The notes below the pieces were generated by a model. That model saw only the letters and a list, made by a program, of their open reading frames with translations. It was not told the origin of the DNA and did not search any database. From JAGMXM01 sp964458325 (GTDB lineage Bacteria; Verrucomicrobiota; Verrucomicrobiia; Limisphaerales; UBA1319): a stretch of DNA of 31,806 bases. The stretch's first letter is position 1; the number at the start of each line of letters is the position of its first letter. Below, in pieces: positions 29,720 through 31,806 of this stretch. The translations under genes were made by a program, and so were the position numbers. Location: NCBI GenBank assembly GCA_964458325.1, contig CAYWIM010000055.1:1-31806 (forward strand), in the 5' to 3' direction.

Positions 29720-31723
29720 ATGCGTGGAGATGACTTTTTTGCCGAGATTTCGAAACGGCCGCCGCTGACGAAGCTGCATCCGCGTTTGGGCGCATTTTTC
29801 AAGGACTACCTCGCGCGGGAGAAAGCGGTTGCCTTTCGGGGACAGCATGTGGTCAACACGCATTTCCCGCCGTATCCGAGCGCGGCATTCGACCGGCTGG
29901 TCGAGCAATTCGGCCAGTTGGGGGACGCCGCGGCTCGACGGCTCTATTCGGTGACGGTAGCCGTGACGAATCGGTGTCCGTTCGACTGCTGGCACTGCTA
30001 CAATGCCGGCCGGAGCCAGTCGGACATGCCGATCGAGGTGATCGAGAGACTGGCCGCCGACCTCCGGCGGCTGGGGGCGGTGATGGTCACCTTGACAGGC
30101 GGCGAACCGATGCTGCGGTCGGACCTGGCCGCTATCGCTCGGGCCTTTGGCTCCGGGTCCTGCCTGATTCTGGGGACAACGGGCGATGGGCTCTCCAGCG
30201 AGCGTGCGCGCGAATTGAAGGAGAGCGGCATCTTCGCCGCCGGCATCAGCCTCGATTCGGTCGACGAGGCCGAGCATGATCGAATGCGAGGCCGGCCCGG
30301 GGCGTTCCGGACCGCCTTGCGGGCGATTGGCGCCGCGCGGGAGCAGGGGCTGTATCCGTATGTGGTCGCGGTGGCGACCCGGGATCTGCTCGACCGTGAA
30401 CGGTTCTTTTCGTTCCTGCGGTTTGCGGGAGAGGTTGGCGCGCTTGAAGTTCACCTGATGGAGCCGGCAGCCGCGGGCCGGCTGGCCGGCCGCACCGATG
30501 TCATGCTCGCCGCGAGGGATCGGCGGAGGATCCTCGAGTACCAGGCCGAGGTCGCTCGGGACGACACCCTGCCGATTCTCTCCTGCCTGAGCCACATCGA
30601 ATCGCCAGACGCGTTTGGGTGTGGGGCGGGCCTGACCCATCTCTACATCGACGGGGCAGGGGAGGTGTGCCCGTGCAACCTGGTCCCGCTCTCGTTCGGC
30701 AATGTGTCGCTCGAGGGCATCGAGGCCATCCTGGAGCGAATGGGAAGGTCGTTCGTCCAGCCACGGCCCGGCTGTGTGGGGAGGATGCTGAGCAGGCGGC
30801 TGCGGGCGCCGAGCCTGCCCCTGGGGCCCGAAGCGTCGGTCGAGATGTGCCGGCGGCATTTGCCTCGGGCGCATGTCTTGCCGAGGTTCTTCCAGATCCG
30901 CGCCGAGGTCCGCGGCGACGAGGTGGGCGCCGCCGAATTGCAGGCCGCCTACGATCGCGTTCACGGCGACTATGACGAATTCTGGCTGGCGGAGGCGGCG
31001 GCTCCGATCGATAGCCTGATCGCGGCCATCCCCTGGCAAGGAGGAGAACGGGTGTTCGAGGCGGGCGCCGGCACGGGCTACGCGACCGCTCAGCTTACAC
31101 GGAAGGCGGCCGAGGTGGTGGCGGTCGATCTGTCCGAAGGCATGCTGGCCCGCGCGCGCGTGCGATTGCGGCGCCAGGGAAGCGGCAACGTCCGCTGGCT
31201 GGCCGGCGACGCCCTGGCCAGCCTCGAGGCCGAGGGGCGATTCGACTGCGTGTTTTCGAGCTGGGTGCTCGGGTATATCCCTCTGAGGCCGTTTTTCGAT
31301 GCGGCCCGCCGCGCCCTGCTCCCGAGAGGCACGCTCGCCTTCGTCGTGCATCGCGAGAACTCGCCGCAGGAGCCGCTCGAGATCTTCGCCGAGCTGGTGG
31401 CCGAGGATCCGTCCGTTCTGCAGAAGCGGGTCGCGTTCGATTTCCCGCGCGGGGCCGGCCATGTCCGGACGCTCGTCGAATCGGCCGGATTCAAGATCGA
31501 GAAGATCGACGAGGGGGCGATCGAGTTTCAGTATGCCACCGCCCGAGAGGCGCTGGATCATCTGCTGAAGTCGGGAGCGGGCACGGCCTATTTCGACGCG
31601 ATCGATCCGGCCCGGCGCGGCGCGCTTGCCGAGCGCTTTCTCGACCGGCTTGGCCGGGGAAAGAAAGCGGGGGAGACATTCGCGGTGCGGCACGAGTACG
31701 TGGTCTGCATCGCCGCCAACTGA
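29720..31723 (+). CDS. Radical SAM (SPASM-like) protein fused to a SAM methyltransferase
   Basis: A 667-residue cytoplasmic protein. The radical SAM domain (about 75-290) has the cluster-binding motif CPFDCWHC (Cys86, Cys90, Cys93), GGEP for SAM binding, and GISLDSVDE. Extra cysteines follow (Cys301 in FGCGAG, Cys317 and Cys319 in VCPCN, then further Cys near PGCVGR and EMCRR), suggesting a SPASM/twitch-like auxiliary cluster. From about residue 410 a class I methyltransferase domain follows (motif I VFEAGAGTG, 445-453; VVAVDLSEGMLARAR; a VFSSWVLGYI segment). Both halves use SAM, so the fusion could radically modify and then methylate one substrate, a peptide or cofactor; no precursor peptide was seen nearby. 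ATG 29720 has no Shine-Dalgarno because the inverted-repeat element abuts it. The first 70 residues look like a separate N-terminal extension. Confidence 0.9.
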   Translation: MRGDDFFAEISKRPPLTKLHPRLGAFFKDYLAREKAVAFRGQHVVNTHFPPYPSAAFDRLVEQFGQLGDAAARRLYSVTVAVTNRCPFDCWHCYNAGRSQSDMPIEVIERLAADLRRLGAVMVTLTGGEPMLRSDLAAIARAFGSGSCLILGTTGDGLSSERARELKESGIFAAGISLDSVDEAEHDRMRGRPGAFRTALRAIGAAREQGLYPYVVAVATRDLLDRERFFSFLRFAGEVGALEVHLMEPAAAGRLAGRTDVMLAARDRRRILEYQAEVARDDTLPILSCLSHIESPDAFGCGAGLTHLYIDGAGEVCPCNLVPLSFGNVSLEGIEAILERMGRSFVQPRPGCVGRMLSRRLRAPSLPLGPEASVEMCRRHLPRAHVLPRFFQIRAEVRGDEVGAAELQAAYDRVHGDYDEFWLAEAAAPIDSLIAAIPWQGGERVFEAGAGTGYATAQLTRKAAEVVAVDLSEGMLARARVRLRRQGSGNVRWLAGDALASLEAEGRFDCVFSSWVLGYIPLRPFFDAARRALLPRGTLAFVVHRENSPQEPLEIFAELVAEDPSVLQKRVAFDFPRGAGHVRTLVESAGFKIEKIDEGAIEFQYATAREALDHLLKSGAGTAYFDAIDPARRGALAERFLDRLGRGKKAGETFAVRHEYVVCIAAN

Positions 31724-31806
31724 TCCAGCCTGCCATCCGGGGCTTGAGACGGTTTGCGGGGCGGCGCCGGGCCAGCTGCTTCGTGGCTCGGTCAGTCGAG
31801 TATCGC
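31724..31806. other. Right-end flank
   Basis: 83 bases after the radical SAM stop. I see no gene start or element end. Confidence 0.5.

Noticed and set aside
29711..31693. A 660-residue antisense frame over the radical SAM fusion
   Set aside because: It is the shadow of a gene with two clear domains.
29720..31723. Sulfatase-maturating enzyme partner for the sulfatase at 20194
   Set aside because: The methyltransferase fusion and cysteine pattern do not resemble the anSME layout, and the gene is 8 kb away in a separate unit.

Overview
The window looks like a metagenome-type contig from a GC-rich member of the Verrucomicrobiota, probably near the Limisphaerales/Pedosphaera group. The evidence is the mix of families: two prepilin-type secreted proteins with the FTLIELLVVIAII leader, a short PEP-CTERM protein, a large autotransporter-associated beta-strand repeat protein, Tat-exported Gfo/Idh/MocA and NIPSNAP proteins, a sulfatase, and secreted proteins ending in the FYRL/FFRM-type tails common in that phylum. 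A run of exactly 100 N (29303-29402) marks a scaffold join. I see no rRNA, tRNA, CRISPR array, intact transposase or phage module.

Layout. 81-2778: divergent pair, an exported HEAT-repeat protein (minus) and a uroporphyrinogen-decarboxylase-family protein (plus). 2937-7130: tight operon of an MsbA-like ABC exporter, a small exported protein and a secreted matrixin-type zinc protease, joined by 8-nt and ATGA overlaps. 7342-9021: a gene graveyard with a beheaded sugar-phosphate isomerase/epimerase fragment, a prepilin-like protein, a small exported protein and a YjbQ-family remnant. 9027-11220 (minus): exported oxidoreductase followed by NIPSNAP. 11317-14377: a folded intergenic element, a small His/Cys membrane protein, a second prepilin-like protein, a very short PEP-CTERM protein and a choice-of-anchor-M type surface protein. 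14520-17405: secreted alkaline phosphatase with C-terminal FN3 domains. 17664-24376: three-gene operon of a large internally duplicated secreted protein, a sulfatase, and an amidase with golvesin-like, FN3 and C-terminal glutamine-amidotransferase-like parts. 24388-28774 (minus): giant beta-strand repeat protein followed by an elongation factor P variant. 28775-29719: repeat-rich intergenic region containing the gap. 29720-31723: radical SAM/methyltransferase fusion.

Most of the window encodes exported proteins for work outside the cytoplasm: proteolysis, dephosphorylation, desulfation, cell-wall or glycan hydrolysis, and surface display. No single pathway links all of them.

The most unusual signals are: (1) a small dispersed element with GGGTCTGTG ends, found once as a complete 45-bp inverted-repeat unit with TAA direct repeats, whose end also directly abuts the stop codons of three unrelated genes; (2) a 54-nt intergenic sequence that can fold into a three-way junction; (3) an EF-P whose modified lysine position is glutamine; (4) two decayed gene fragments; (5) a roughly 210-residue internal duplication in an unrecognised secreted protein; and (6) an assembly gap lying exactly at the apex of a repeated hairpin. 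Nothing here is convincingly a wholly new defence or metabolic system.
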